Positions 1 through 9,008 of a stretch of 64,000 bases of DNA are shown here, piece after piece. The DNA comes from Bog-950 sp044225825 (lineage in GTDB: Bacteria; Bacteroidota; Bacteroidia; Chitinophagales; LD1): assembly GCA_044225825.1 (NCBI GenBank), contig JBGAIB010000008.1:62001-126000 (forward strand), in the 5' to 3' direction. How positions within the stretch are numbered: position 1 is the stretch's first letter; each line of letters begins with the position of its first letter. A program made the translations under genes and the position numbers. Below the pieces are notes generated by a model, which saw nothing but the letters and a program-made list of their open reading frames with translations, ran no database searches and was not told where the DNA came from.

Positions 1-1
1 G

Positions 2-1549
2 ATGCTGACCGCGCAGCATACGCATAGCGGTCCGGGAGGATACTCTTATTACGGCTTGTATAACCTAAGTGTGCCGGGCTTTGTAATGGAGGTTTACAAG
101 AAGATTGTTGAAGGTATAGTAGAGGCTATAGTAAAGGCAGAATCTAACTATCGCGAAGCCACCTTATCATTAGGCAAGGGCACTTTTGCTCCTGAGATTG
201 AGGTTGCTTACCAGCGTTCGCCAGACGCTTACAACATGAACCCTGAGGTAACAGTTAAAGCGGGTAAGGATAACCGAAACGTATGCCTTGATCGTGAGAT
301 GACCTTGTTGAAAATTACCGCCACTAATGGCGAAGAGATAGGTTCCATTAACTGGTTTGGAGTACATACCACCAGCCTGCCTAACACCAACAAAAAGGTG
401 TGTTACGACAATAAAGGCTATGCCTCAGAGTTTATGGAGAAGTATTTTAAACAGCAGGGACAACCCAATTACCTTGCCGTATTTGCCCAGGGCACTGCCG
501 GTGATGTAACACCACGTATGGTTTACAATCCGGTTTACCCTTTTCAACGTGGCCAATGGGAGGGCAAATTTCCTGATGATATTAAGAGTGCTCAATACAA
601 TGGCAATCTCCAGTTCGAAAAAGCTAAGGAAATTGCAACCGGTAACAACTTTGTACCTTTACAAGGTGAGATAGACTACGAACTGCTGTATGTAAACTTT
701 AGCGATGTTACCTGTGACCCGCGCTTTGCCAATGGCAAAACCGATGCACAAACCGGACCGGCAGCTATGGGCATTGCCTTTTTTGAGGGCACCAAGATCG
801 ACGGCCCTGGCATGCATCCTGTAGTAGGTAAAATTATGAGGGGCTTTGCGGGGTTCATTAAGTTTTGGGAGAACTTTAAAGCACGCTTCGGTAGCCCAGA
901 ATACAAGCGTATTATTGAGCGCAAATACCGTACACAAGGCAAGAAATCTATACTTGTAGAAAGTAACACCCGCCGTGTATTAGGCACCAAGCATATCGAT
1001 CGGATTCCGGTACCTGGTTGGGCGGATCCGGCTATTGCAACCTTTAAGCTGTTTCATATCCGGGCCCATGACATCAAAAAGCCCTGGACACCTAAGATAT
1101 TACCCCTCCAGTTATTTATAATCGGCGATACAGCACTGGCTGGCTTTCCTTTTGAAATTACCACGATTGGGGGCAAACGTTTGCGCGAATCGCTGCATAA
1201 AACCCTTGCAGAACGTGGCATTAAAAATGTAATCCTGTGCCCTTATGCCAATGGTTACTCTGGCTATATAACAACCTATGAGGAATATCAAGCACAATGG
1301 TACGAAGGCGGGCACACAGTATTCGGAGAATGGAGTCTGGCAGCTTTGCAAACCAAATTTGATGTGCTGGCGAAGCAGATGTTGAAACCTAAGAGTGAAC
1401 GCAGCATGCCACACGATGCGATACCACCCGATTTTACCGAAGAAGAACTGAACCACTTCCCGTTCTATAAGCGTGCCTGGTATATCCGTCAGGAATTGAT
1501 CAAAGCACGCCGTATGGAGCGCAGGGGCATCCAGGCCGACCAAGCCTAG
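2..1549 (+). CDS. Neutral/alkaline ceramidase-family hydrolase, 5' end cut by the window
   Basis: The frame is already open at the left edge, so the true start and roughly the first hundred residues lie outside the window. The visible part begins with HTHSGPGG, the zinc-binding signature of neutral ceramidases, followed by a second likely metal histidine in WFGVHTTSLP near residue 120. Family members are secreted zinc amidases that split ceramide-like N-acyl sphingoids; Bacteroidota make sphingolipids, so the substrate could be endogenous. The nucleophile motif of characterised ceramidases is GDVSPN; here residues 167-171 read GDVTP, so threonine replaces the catalytic serine. The C-terminal part is basic and lacks an obvious sorting domain. 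Family assignment is firm; ceramidase activity is uncertain because of the substitution. Confidence 0.8.
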   Translation: MLTAQHTHSGPGGYSYYGLYNLSVPGFVMEVYKKIVEGIVEAIVKAESNYREATLSLGKGTFAPEIEVAYQRSPDAYNMNPEVTVKAGKDNRNVCLDREMTLLKITATNGEEIGSINWFGVHTTSLPNTNKKVCYDNKGYASEFMEKYFKQQGQPNYLAVFAQGTAGDVTPRMVYNPVYPFQRGQWEGKFPDDIKSAQYNGNLQFEKAKEIATGNNFVPLQGEIDYELLYVNFSDVTCDPRFANGKTDAQTGPAAMGIAFFEGTKIDGPGMHPVVGKIMRGFAGFIKFWENFKARFGSPEYKRIIERKYRTQGKKSILVESNTRRVLGTKHIDRIPVPGWADPAIATFKLFHIRAHDIKKPWTPKILPLQLFIIGDTALAGFPFEITTIGGKRLRESLHKTLAERGIKNVILCPYANGYSGYITTYEEYQAQWYEGGHTVFGEWSLAALQTKFDVLAKQMLKPKSERSMPHDAIPPDFTEEELNHFPFYKRAWYIRQELIKARRMERRGIQADQA

Positions 1550-1629
1550 TGCCTTAAATGACAATACCATGACTGCCCAACCATTGGTTTGGCACAAAAA
1601 TTTCTACTTTTCGGCCGTAAGCAACGCGT

Positions 1630-2097
1630 ATGAAGAAAATTGCGGTTTTCCCGGGTTCGTTTGACCCTATTACAGTTGGCCACGCCGATATCGTGCGCCG
1701 CGCCTTACCCTTGTTTGACCAGGTAATTGTGGCTATTGGTGTAAACTCGCAAAAGCAAACACTATATCCGTTAGAACAGCGCATACAATGGATTAAAGAG
1801 GTATTTGCCGACGAGAAGAAAGTAAAAGTAGAAAGCTACGAAGGACTTACTGTTAACTTTTGCGAGGAAAGAAAGGCCAATTATCTGTTGCGCGGTATCC
1901 GCAGTTCTGCTGACTTTGAATACGAAAAAACCATTGCCCACCTGAACCACGATATGCTTCCGCAACTGGAAACCATTTTGATTTTATCGCGTCCGGAGTT
2001 ATCTAGTATCTCCTCTACCATTGTGCGCGAAATAATCAGAGGTAAGGGCAAAGTGCGCAAATTTGTTCCGAGAGAGATTGCCAAATACTTTAAGTGA
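1630..2097 (+). CDS. coaD: Phosphopantetheine adenylyltransferase
   Basis: This is the penultimate step of coenzyme A synthesis: transfer of AMP from ATP to 4'-phosphopantetheine. The 155 residues match the usual length of bacterial CoaD. The N-terminus has the nucleotidyltransferase signature PGSFDPITVGH (residues 8-18), and the C-terminal half contains ISSTIVR, the conserved ISSTxVR loop. A cytoplasmic hexameric enzyme is expected. The ATG at 1630 gives the canonical MKKIAVFPGSFDP start. The next gene starts on the last base of its stop codon, so coaD leads a three-gene operon with a small exported protein and lipB, two cofactor genes around one unknown. Confidence 0.97.
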   Translation: MKKIAVFPGSFDPITVGHADIVRRALPLFDQVIVAIGVNSQKQTLYPLEQRIQWIKEVFADEKKVKVESYEGLTVNFCEERKANYLLRGIRSSADFEYEKTIAHLNHDMLPQLETILILSRPELSSISSTIVREIIRGKGKVRKFVPREIAKYFK

Positions 2098-2804
2098 TGA
2101 GAGGCTTGTTATTCGTACTACTGTTCCTGAATCTGACTGGTATTGCCCAGAGCAGCGATTCCACGTCGGTAAAAAGCCCGCTATCGGATAAGGAAGTGAT
2201 TAAACCAACTAACCGCACCGTGGCTATTATGCAGATAAACGCCTTGAGGAACGGTGCCCTGGTCGTTCGATTAAAAACTAACGACAAGAGTATCGATGCT
2301 TATCGCAATAACGGGCGCAACGATATTGCTGACCGCATGGAGGCAGAACGGCTGGTGCAAAACCAAAAGATTGTAACGGCATTTAAAAGTAGCTTCGATT
2401 TTTGTCCTGTATATTTCATGTATTCCCGTAATACAGCCAATTTATTGAAAGGCGAGCAAGGCCTCTTTCTAAATGACACCCTTGGTGTGGACACCACCAT
2501 CCGGCTTAAACAAACTTATTTTCTGTTCGCGGAATATGGTACTGTTACCTCCAACCAACCAGGTGATGCTTATCACTATTCAGGTGTAAATAAAACGGAG
2601 CCGTCAACCAATACCATGAGCACTAGTACGATCTTTGTATCGGATACTACATTAATGCAATTGGCGGAACCCTTTCCTTTTTACCAGGTAGTTTACCTGG
2701 ATAACTACGTTAAAGCCATCGATAAAATGAACCGTGCGTTCTATAAGTTCTTTTACAATGCAGGCAGCACCCTGCAGGAAGAAAAGAAGAAGCACAAACA
2801 ATAA
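2097..2804 (+). CDS. Exported protein of unknown function in the coaD-lipB operon
   Basis: A 235-residue protein that I do not recognise by family. ATG at 2097 overlaps the coaD stop by one base (TGATG); a GTG one codon upstream is possible but less likely. The N-terminus MRGLLFVLLFLNLTGIAQS is a clear signal peptide with a plausible cleavage after the alanine-glutamine. The mature part has mixed alpha/beta character, no cysteine pattern, no lipobox and a basic C-terminal tail (EEKKKHKQ). The next gene begins immediately after its stop codon, so it is translationally packed between coaD and lipB. A periplasmic location is likely; no function can be supported from sequence alone. Confidence 0.85.
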   Translation: MRGLLFVLLFLNLTGIAQSSDSTSVKSPLSDKEVIKPTNRTVAIMQINALRNGALVVRLKTNDKSIDAYRNNGRNDIADRMEAERLVQNQKIVTAFKSSFDFCPVYFMYSRNTANLLKGEQGLFLNDTLGVDTTIRLKQTYFLFAEYGTVTSNQPGDAYHYSGVNKTEPSTNTMSTSTIFVSDTTLMQLAEPFPFYQVVYLDNYVKAIDKMNRAFYKFFYNAGSTLQEEKKKHKQ

Positions 2805-3482
2805 ATGAGTGCAGTAAACTTTACATACCGCGATCTGGGACTTAAGCCGTATGGTGAAGTTCTTGCCACGCAGGAATTGCTCTTTAATAAGAATCTAGCG
2901 GCTAAAGAAACCGGGGAACCAACCAGCAATACGTTGCTGGTCTGCGAACACACCCCGGTATTCACCATTGGCAAAACAGGTAAACGAGAAAACATATTAG
3001 TAAATACAGCCGATATGCAGGCTGAGTTATTCCATGTGCAAAGAGGCGGCGATGTTACCTTCCACGGACCCGGACAACTGGTAGCCTATCCCATTTTTGA
3101 TTTAGATACACTGGGCATTGGGGTGGCTGAATACATCAACAAACTGGAGGGAACCATTCTTAAAACATTGTTGCATTACGGAATTAAAGGAGAACGCATC
3201 AGCGATGCTCCCGGTATTTGGATCCGAAACAAGCGCATTGGTATCTACTCCGATAATAAAATCTGTGCTATCGGTGCAAGGGTTTCGCGTCATGTAACCA
3301 TGCACGGCCTGGCCATTAATATTAATACTGACCTCTCCTATTTTCAAAAGATCATATCCTGCGGGCTTACAGGTAAGGGGGTTACTTCGCTGGCCCAATT
3401 ATTGAGCTCAACTGTTGACATGGAAGAATACAAGCTCCGGTTTCTTAACAGCTTTAAATCTACTTTCGGATTTGCCGATTGA
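2805..3482 (+). CDS. lipB: Octanoyltransferase
   Basis: LipB moves the octanoyl group from acyl carrier protein to the lipoyl domains of the 2-oxoacid dehydrogenases and GcvH, the first step of protein lipoylation. The 225-residue protein has the family block RGGDVTFHGPGQLVAYP, the conserved lysine in KICAIGARVSRHVTMHG, and the acyl-accepting cysteine in the ISCG motif at about residue 185, matching NPCG of the E. coli enzyme. Start ATG follows directly on the stop of the preceding gene. The 213 bases after it up to the next gene hold no further ORF. Confidence 0.97.
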   Translation: MSAVNFTYRDLGLKPYGEVLATQELLFNKNLAAKETGEPTSNTLLVCEHTPVFTIGKTGKRENILVNTADMQAELFHVQRGGDVTFHGPGQLVAYPIFDLDTLGIGVAEYINKLEGTILKTLLHYGIKGERISDAPGIWIRNKRIGIYSDNKICAIGARVSRHVTMHGLAININTDLSYFQKIISCGLTGKGVTSLAQLLSSTVDMEEYKLRFLNSFKSTFGFAD

Positions 3483-3695
3483 TTTTAAAGGCGCAATTCT
3501 CCACAACCTTTCAACATATCTTCTATAAGCTTCTACGGCTTAATCATTTTGCCCAAAAAATCGGCCTTAATAAGCTAAAAACGCAAAAAACAGAGATTTC
3601 AGAAGGAAAGTTGCCTGATTAGCATCATCCAATCCCAGCAACCTTTAAGGCCATCCGTTCATCTAAGGTTAACATACTTTGCTTTAATTTGCGCC

Positions 3696-6050
3696 ATGAA
3701 TTTGAAGATGCGGTTTTTTACGTTTGCAGCACTTTTTTTGAGCTTTTCTACCGGGATACATGCCCAACTGATCATCAATGAACTTTCAAACGGCCCTGCG
3801 GGTGCCCAGGAGTATGTGGAATTAGTTGTTACCGGTACTGCCGTTTGCGGTTCGCCAAATACGGTAGATTTGCGTGGCTGGATTATTGATGATAATAACA
3901 GCTGGCATGCCACCGGCTCCGGAACAGGTATAGCCTCGGGTCATGCTAAATTTGATAGTATACCGCAATGGGCAAACGTAAAAATAGGCTCCATCATTTT
4001 AATCTATAACGATGCTGATATGAGTCCGGCTACAGCAGCTCTTATAGCCGACCCCAGTGATGCCAACGGCGACTGTGTTTATATAGTACCTATTAGTTCG
4101 TCTGTTTTACTTAAAAACACCACATTACCTGCTTCAGGAGGCACTATGACTACTTATGCAGTGGCCGGTACACCTTACTCTACCACCGGCACCTGGATTG
4201 AGTTGGGTATGGCCAACGGGGGTGATGCATTTCATACCGTTTCACCTGCCAATTATTCGCAGGCTTATCACGCTATTGGTTATGGCAATAACACTACAGC
4301 ACTCGACGTGTACTATGCCGGAGGGCAGGGAGGCAATGTAATTTACATGGCTAACCTGGTAGATAATGACCCTTTTAATGCGGCCAATTTTGTTGATTCT
4401 TCGGCCACAACAAACGAAACGCCTGGCGCCCCTAACAATGCCGCCAATGCAGCCTGGATACATACCATGAGCAACAACTGCCAGGCCTTTACTCCGCCTA
4501 CAACCGTTCGCAACCTTTCGATATGCAGTGGTCAAAGCGTGGTTATAGGAGGGGTTACCGTTACTACACCCGGCACCTATATGGATACCATTCCGGCAGC
4601 TATTGGTTGCGATACTATCCGCACTAATAATGTAAGCTTTGCTCCTTTGGTGGTTGATACACAGTTTATCAGCATTTGTGCAGGAACGCCATTAGTTATT
4701 AACGGACAGAACATTACTGCCACAGGTATTTATAGGGATACTATACCAAGTGCCGTAAGTTGCGATACCAGCCGCACCTATGCCGTATTAGTAAATCCAT
4801 ACAATACGCGTTCGGTAAGTGCACAATTATGCCCCGGGCAAAGCATTGTTATTAACGGACAAACAATTACCACAGCAGGCACGTATGCGGATACGCTGAG
4901 CGCTGCCCTGGGATGCGATACCATTGTTACCTATACTGTTACTATTTCTAACTTCATTAACCGATCGCAAAGCATCAACCTATGTCCGGGTAATAACGTG
5001 GTTATAAACGGCGTTACTGTTACCACAGCAGGAACCTATCTTGATACGATACCATCAGCTACCACTTGCGATACATTGGTAACTTACCAGGTAACCGTAG
5101 GCACCTACGTTACCCGCACTACCAACCTTAGTTTCTGCCAGGGACAAAGCGTAACAGTAAACGGGGTTACCTACAGCAGCAGCACTACATTTAACGACAC
5201 GGTGCCCGCAACTACCGGTTGCGATACTATAATGACCTACAACATTGTGCAAAACCCGGTTAAGCAAACCACCAATAACATTACCATTTGCGAAGGTCAA
5301 AGCTATTTTGCCGGCGGAGCTAACCAAACGGTAAGCGGCGTGTATACTGATGTATTAAGCACAACCCTGGGTTGCGACAGCACGGTAACCACCAATCTTA
5401 CCGTTTTACCGAAGGATACTACCCAACAAAATGTATCGGTTTGTACCGGTTTAACCTATGGTGGAGTAACTATTGTGAGCGATACCGCATTTTACCTAAC
5501 CCTGAGCAATCAGAACGGATGCGACAGCACGGTAGCGGTAAACGTAACGGCTTTACAATCGCCCACTATAAGTGTATCTAACGATACCAGCATTACCCTG
5601 GGCAGCAGCATTACCCTAAATGCAACCGGAGGCGGCACTTATGTATGGAACAATGGCGTGCACTTTGAAGAAATTACCGTTGACCCGCAGGAAACGACTA
5701 CGTATTACGTTACAGTAACCGGTAACAACAATTGCGATGCTAACGACAGTGTACAGGTAACCGTTACTATACCGGATGTGTTTTTATTAATACCTACCGC
5801 CTTTACACCGAATGGCGACGGACGTAATGACTTCTTCGATATACTAAACCGCAGCCAGTTTACCATTAACATTTTCCACGTTTATAACCGTTGGGGCGAA
5901 CTGGTATTCTCAGATGCCAACGATAAATGGGATGGTACCTTCCGTGGGGTAGCCCAACCAATAGGCACCTTTGTATTTTATGTAGAAGCCACCAGCACTA
6001 TTACCCACAAAAAATATACGGCCAAAGGCAACGTAACCTTGTTACGCTAA
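3696..6050 (+). CDS. Surface protein: lamin-tail domain, seven two-cysteine repeats, type B T9SS sorting domain
   Basis: A 784-residue secreted protein. Residues 1-23 form a signal peptide ending in GIHA. Residues about 24-180 look like a lamin-tail domain (LIINELSNGP, EYVELVV, DLRGWIIDDN). Residues about 269-624 are seven tandem copies of a roughly 51-residue unit, each with one cysteine early and one late in a CD context (for example ICSGQSVVI and GCDTI). After a linker with an immunoglobulin-like strand pattern, residues about 695-784 form a CHU_C domain (TAFTPNGDGRND, YNRWGELVF, WDGTFRG), the type B signal exported with PorP/SprF-type partners. The likely role is a surface adhesin or cell-wall-associated protein. 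The gene stands alone and ends at a strong bidirectional terminator. Confidence 0.9.
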   Translation: MNLKMRFFTFAALFLSFSTGIHAQLIINELSNGPAGAQEYVELVVTGTAVCGSPNTVDLRGWIIDDNNSWHATGSGTGIASGHAKFDSIPQWANVKIGSIILIYNDADMSPATAALIADPSDANGDCVYIVPISSSVLLKNTTLPASGGTMTTYAVAGTPYSTTGTWIELGMANGGDAFHTVSPANYSQAYHAIGYGNNTTALDVYYAGGQGGNVIYMANLVDNDPFNAANFVDSSATTNETPGAPNNAANAAWIHTMSNNCQAFTPPTTVRNLSICSGQSVVIGGVTVTTPGTYMDTIPAAIGCDTIRTNNVSFAPLVVDTQFISICAGTPLVINGQNITATGIYRDTIPSAVSCDTSRTYAVLVNPYNTRSVSAQLCPGQSIVINGQTITTAGTYADTLSAALGCDTIVTYTVTISNFINRSQSINLCPGNNVVINGVTVTTAGTYLDTIPSATTCDTLVTYQVTVGTYVTRTTNLSFCQGQSVTVNGVTYSSSTTFNDTVPATTGCDTIMTYNIVQNPVKQTTNNITICEGQSYFAGGANQTVSGVYTDVLSTTLGCDSTVTTNLTVLPKDTTQQNVSVCTGLTYGGVTIVSDTAFYLTLSNQNGCDSTVAVNVTALQSPTISVSNDTSITLGSSITLNATGGGTYVWNNGVHFEEITVDPQETTTYYVTVTGNNNCDANDSVQVTVTIPDVFLLIPTAFTPNGDGRNDFFDILNRSQFTINIFHVYNRWGELVFSDANDKWDGTFRGVAQPIGTFVFYVEATSTITHKKYTAKGNVTLLR
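4500..5565 (+). repeat. Seven in-frame repeats of about 51 codons
   Basis: Translation shows seven consecutive units with the pattern C-x-G-x(3)-V-I-x-G ... T-Y-x-D-T-I-P-x-A ... G-C-D-T followed by a short beta-strand. The first six keep near-identical spacing and the seventh is shortened. Each unit carries exactly two cysteines, which suggests one disulphide per module. The DNA copies are diverged, so this is an old amplification and not a recent slippage event. Confidence 0.85.
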
Positions 6051-6087
6051 AAAGAAAGGGATGGCGATTGCCATCCCTTTCTTTTTT
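6051..6087. terminator. Bidirectional intrinsic terminator
   Basis: A 15-bp perfect stem (AAAGAAAGGGATGGC with its complement) and the 4-base loop GATT, flanked by A and T runs so that it reads as stem plus U tract on both strands. It lies directly after the stop of the surface-protein gene and 22 bases before the stop of the convergent metallophosphoesterase gene, so it serves both. Confidence 0.9.
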
Positions 6088-6108
6088 GAAATAACCTCTT
6101 CGAACCGA

Positions 6109-7095
6109 TCAGGCCGTCCATTTATAGTAGTTCACTTCCCGTGTTACTGTACCGTCCTCAAACAGGTTCATCACACAAAAAGCAGGGTCAAATTGTTGAT
6201 GTTTGCCTCGCCACCACTCCCCTGCTACCGCTCCATTGCAGAAGTATTCTGTTCCTAGATAATTTACATAATCAATCAGGTGGATGTGGCCGCTTAAACA
6301 GGTGCGCACATTACCATGCTTGTAAAATAAACGCGCTAACTCGTCTGAGTCGTAGTGCATGTTATTTTCCGATATCTTCAGTTTACCGGTACTGGTAACA
6401 TCATTATCAAACAAACAGCAAATAGCCAAAATAGGAATGTGCGATACGATGCATACATGGGTAGTTGAAGGCGTGGCCTCCAGTTCCCTTTTTAACCAAT
6501 CCATCTGCTCCTCATCCAGTTTGCCATAATAACCTGGTACCGATTTACGGCCGTGAATACTATCCAGCACAATAAACTTCCACCCGTTAAGCTCCATAGC
6601 GTAATATGAACGCTTGAGACTGTACTCATCCATTGCCCATTTCTTCGCCTCGGCATGGTCGGGCGAGGGCAACATCCAGCCATATAAATCGTGGTTGCCA
6701 ACACAATGGTAAACAGGTAAACTGTTTTCGCCACTTAAGATGCGCTGGAAGCAACCCCATTGATCCTTCACCACTTCTCTGGTAAGGGATGCGGCATTCA
6801 TAATGGCATCACCGCCATTAATTATAAAGTCAGGTTTATCAACCATATTGTTCACCGCATGTAAGGCGGCGGCCATACCATATTCGGCCGCCCGTTCATT
6901 TTTAATGTGGATGTCGGTTAAATGCGCAACCCGCAATACGCGCCGTGCAGGGTTAAAACCTGCCGGTTGGGTACGCATCGGATTAGGTGAATCTGTTGGA
7001 AGTAAAGGACTCATGGCATTCGACTTTAGCAGCAAACTTCCGCCACCTAATATGCCAAGGGTTTTCAAAAACGATTTGCGGGTAGAAAGGTCCAT
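6109..7095 (-). CDS. Exported calcineurin-like metallophosphoesterase
   Basis: A 328-residue protein with the full metallophosphoesterase motif series: TDIHI (D-x-H), GGDAIMN (G-D), VGNHDLYG (GNHD), VSHIPI (H) and SGHIHLID (GHxH). These bind a dinuclear metal centre that cleaves phosphomono- or diesters. The N-terminus (RKSFLKTLGILGGGSLLLKSNA) resembles a Tat-type or long signal peptide, although only one arginine is present in the motif, so export route is uncertain. It is transcribed alone, away from the small-ORF region, and ends at the shared terminator. The substrate cannot be told from sequence. Confidence 0.9.
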   Translation of the reverse strand: MDLSTRKSFLKTLGILGGGSLLLKSNAMSPLLPTDSPNPMRTQPAGFNPARRVLRVAHLTDIHIKNERAAEYGMAAALHAVNNMVDKPDFIINGGDAIMNAASLTREVVKDQWGCFQRILSGENSLPVYHCVGNHDLYGWMLPSPDHAEAKKWAMDEYSLKRSYYAMELNGWKFIVLDSIHGRKSVPGYYGKLDEEQMDWLKRELEATPSTTHVCIVSHIPILAICCLFDNDVTSTGKLKISENNMHYDSDELARLFYKHGNVRTCLSGHIHLIDYVNYLGTEYFCNGAVAGEWWRGKHQQFDPAFCVMNLFEDGTVTREVNYYKWTA

Positions 7096-7216
7096 ACCTT
7101 ATTTTTATTGATAGCGCAAAAAAACGTACCAAATAAAAACCGGTGTTTAATTAAAGATTAATTTAATAATGTACCGACACCTCCCCGTGTGCACTGCCTG
7201 TTATATGGGGCATTTA

Positions 7217-7321
7217 TTACACCCGGGCTTTTTTTCTGCGGCGCAGCCGGGTTACTGATTCCGCAATAATCACAAACGACACAACCATTGTTACCGATAC
7301 TATTCCTGTTACAAGCACCAT
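7217..7321 (-). CDS. Candidate 34-residue single-span membrane peptide
   Basis: An ATG at 7321 opens 34 codons ending in TAA. The peptide has a hydrophobic stretch (GIVSVTMVVSFVIIA) followed by a very basic tail (RLRRRKKARV), the classic positive-inside layout of a small membrane protein. A perfect TAnnTTTG -7 element (TACGTTTG) sits 19 bases upstream in the right orientation. The frame is open for another 16 codons upstream without an ATG. No family was recognised. It lies 87 bases downstream of the dipeptidase stop and could be co-transcribed with it, or be an independent unit. Short length means chance is a real alternative. Confidence 0.35.
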   Translation of the reverse strand: MVLVTGIVSVTMVVSFVIIAESVTRLRRRKKARV

Positions 7322-7339
7322 ATATCCAGATTTTGAGTC

Positions 7340-7347
7340 CAAACGTA
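7340..7347 (-). promoter_or_regulatory. Candidate -7 promoter element (TACGTTTG)
   Basis: It matches the Bacteroidota consensus TAnnTTTG exactly on the minus strand, 18 bases before the candidate small ORF. The upstream partner is only approximate: TTTC lies 17 bases upstream instead of TTTG at about 19. Confidence 0.4.
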
Positions 7348-7408
7348 TGGCATGAATATCATTAGAAAGTTACCCTTGCTTGAAAAACGGGTAAAGGCAG
7401 TAATAAGA

Positions 7409-8854
7409 TTAAACAAAGAAGTTCTCGTAAAACTTCATGGCATTACCCTTCATAATTTTACGTACAAGCTGGTGGGGCGTATAGTCATACCACAACTCTT
7501 TTCGATAATCGGTCTCCTCGAGATATTGCTGAAGATCTGCTTCAAACAGGGGTAATTTAGCCGAACTTTCATAAGGGTCCATATGGGTAATGGTTCCTTC
7601 ATAATCGGTACCCAGGCTTAGCACATCCCACCCCTGGGGCCCTCCTATGGCTTTTACCACCTGAAATGCATTATCCCAAAACACCTTACTGAATTCGCGG
7701 CGTTGCTGTTCGCTATTGGTAATCGCTGAGATTTCACGAATGGCGGCTAATCCTCCGAGGTTGCCCTTATCCATCATAAGACCTATTAAGCCGCCTGAGT
7801 CAAGAATGGCTTGTGCTTCCTCGTTGCATACATTAATGCTCCATTTATACAAACGATGGTGGCGGGTTTTGGCCGGTGTATCCCTCTCGCGTATGGAGGC
7901 GTCAAGCGTATTAAATCCGTTGATACCGGCATGGCTAAACACCACGGGTATTTTATCAGTTGGGTTTAAGTGGTTGTAGTTAAACAGAAATGCATAGTAT
8001 TCCTTACGGGCGGCTGCACTCATGTGTTTGGTATCAATCAAAATGCGCTTTCCATTTTCGCGGCTAAGCAACTCGCGGATCACATGCCATCCCAGGGGTA
8101 AAATGCCCTTATCCTTCCCCCGGTTTTGATTTAAGAGGGCACTACTTGGTAATTTAAAGCTGGTGGCATGGCCGCTTAAAGCATTCCAGAAATGGTGCGC
8201 CAGATTAATAGTAAAAGGCGGAAACTCCCACTGCTTTACTTCACGTATACGTGCGCTCAAGAGTTCCTTCTGCTCTTCGAAACTAAGCGACTCAAAATCC
8301 TCTCCAACCGTACCAAAAACGTGCGCGCCTTCAATACTTACAATACCTGCAAGGGTGTTCTTCTTTTTTAAGGCAGCCTCCAATTCCTTGAAGTTGTTTA
8401 CGAGTTTAAAAACGTATTTCCCGTCCGGACTGGTGCCCTGGCTATCCCGCACATATTCATATTCCTTTTGCAGATCACCATAGTAATCGTTGTTCTTTTT
8501 TAAATAAGCAATACGCTTAGCATCAAAGCCCATAATTACCTCGTGCATAATGTCAACCTGCTTTTTACCGATTATCAACCGGGGCACATTGCGTAAATGC
8601 AGGAACCCTTTCTCTATTGGATAAAGCGAAACATTAAACACACGAACATTACCTTCGGCCAGCGTATACAAGTTGCACTGCGATTCTTTAAGCACCTGTT
8701 TCGAGATGTTTTTTAAACCTTCGGCAAAACGGTTGTGGTCGGTTTTGTGGTAAATTTTCTCCCACATATCCCGGGTGGCAATGGGGTGTCCGGAATTAAA
8801 GGCTTTGATATTCGGATGGCAATGCAGGTCAACAATAAACTCTTCTGGGTTCAT
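7409..8854 (-). CDS. Membrane dipeptidase (peptidase M19) family protein
   Basis: A 481-residue TIM-barrel amidohydrolase of the renal dipeptidase type. Visible elements are the N-terminal metal motif DLHCHPN, the bridging glutamate in SIEGAHVFG, a metal histidine region FSHAGINGF and the active-site strand LGTDYEGTITHMDPYES. Characterised M19 enzymes are zinc dipeptidases that accept D-residues at the second position. No signal peptide is visible, so this one is probably cytoplasmic. The N-terminal motif is HCH and not the common HxD, a subfamily difference. The gene is transcribed alone; upstream, 154 bases separate it from the divergent terC gene. Confidence 0.8.
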   Translation of the reverse strand: MNPEEFIVDLHCHPNIKAFNSGHPIATRDMWEKIYHKTDHNRFAEGLKNISKQVLKESQCNLYTLAEGNVRVFNVSLYPIEKGFLHLRNVPRLIIGKKQVDIMHEVIMGFDAKRIAYLKKNNDYYGDLQKEYEYVRDSQGTSPDGKYVFKLVNNFKELEAALKKKNTLAGIVSIEGAHVFGTVGEDFESLSFEEQKELLSARIREVKQWEFPPFTINLAHHFWNALSGHATSFKLPSSALLNQNRGKDKGILPLGWHVIRELLSRENGKRILIDTKHMSAAARKEYYAFLFNYNHLNPTDKIPVVFSHAGINGFNTLDASIRERDTPAKTRHHRLYKWSINVCNEEAQAILDSGGLIGLMMDKGNLGGLAAIREISAITNSEQQRREFSKVFWDNAFQVVKAIGGPQGWDVLSLGTDYEGTITHMDPYESSAKLPLFEADLQQYLEETDYRKELWYDYTPHQLVRKIMKGNAMKFYENFFV

Positions 8855-9008
8855 ATAGGTTAAACAATTTTGTGGGGATTATTTTTGGTTGGTATAAGTA
8901 ACGATTATCAAAGCAAACTATTTGAAAATGTGCTGCGAAGTCAAAAAATAGTTATCAAAAATCTACCGATATTTGCAACAGCGCTGCTAACAGCGCGCTA
9001 AAAGAGGG

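Larger units (their letters stand above)
7096..7408. other. Intergenic region of 313 bases with a candidate small gene
   Basis: It lies between the start of the metallophosphoesterase gene and the stop of the dipeptidase gene, both on the minus strand. The part nearest 7100-7200 is A/T rich and would carry the metallophosphoesterase promoter. The remainder holds the candidate 34-codon ORF and the -7 element listed separately. Nothing else was seen. Confidence 0.6.

Noticed and set aside
659..990. Overlapping minus-strand open frames inside the ceramidase gene
   Set aside because: They are antisense shadows of a clearly coding frame with conserved motifs.
8855..9008. yybP-ykoY manganese riboswitch ahead of the TerC gene
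   Set aside because: TerC genes often carry one, but the conserved loop sequences are missing; only a 6-bp hairpin is present.
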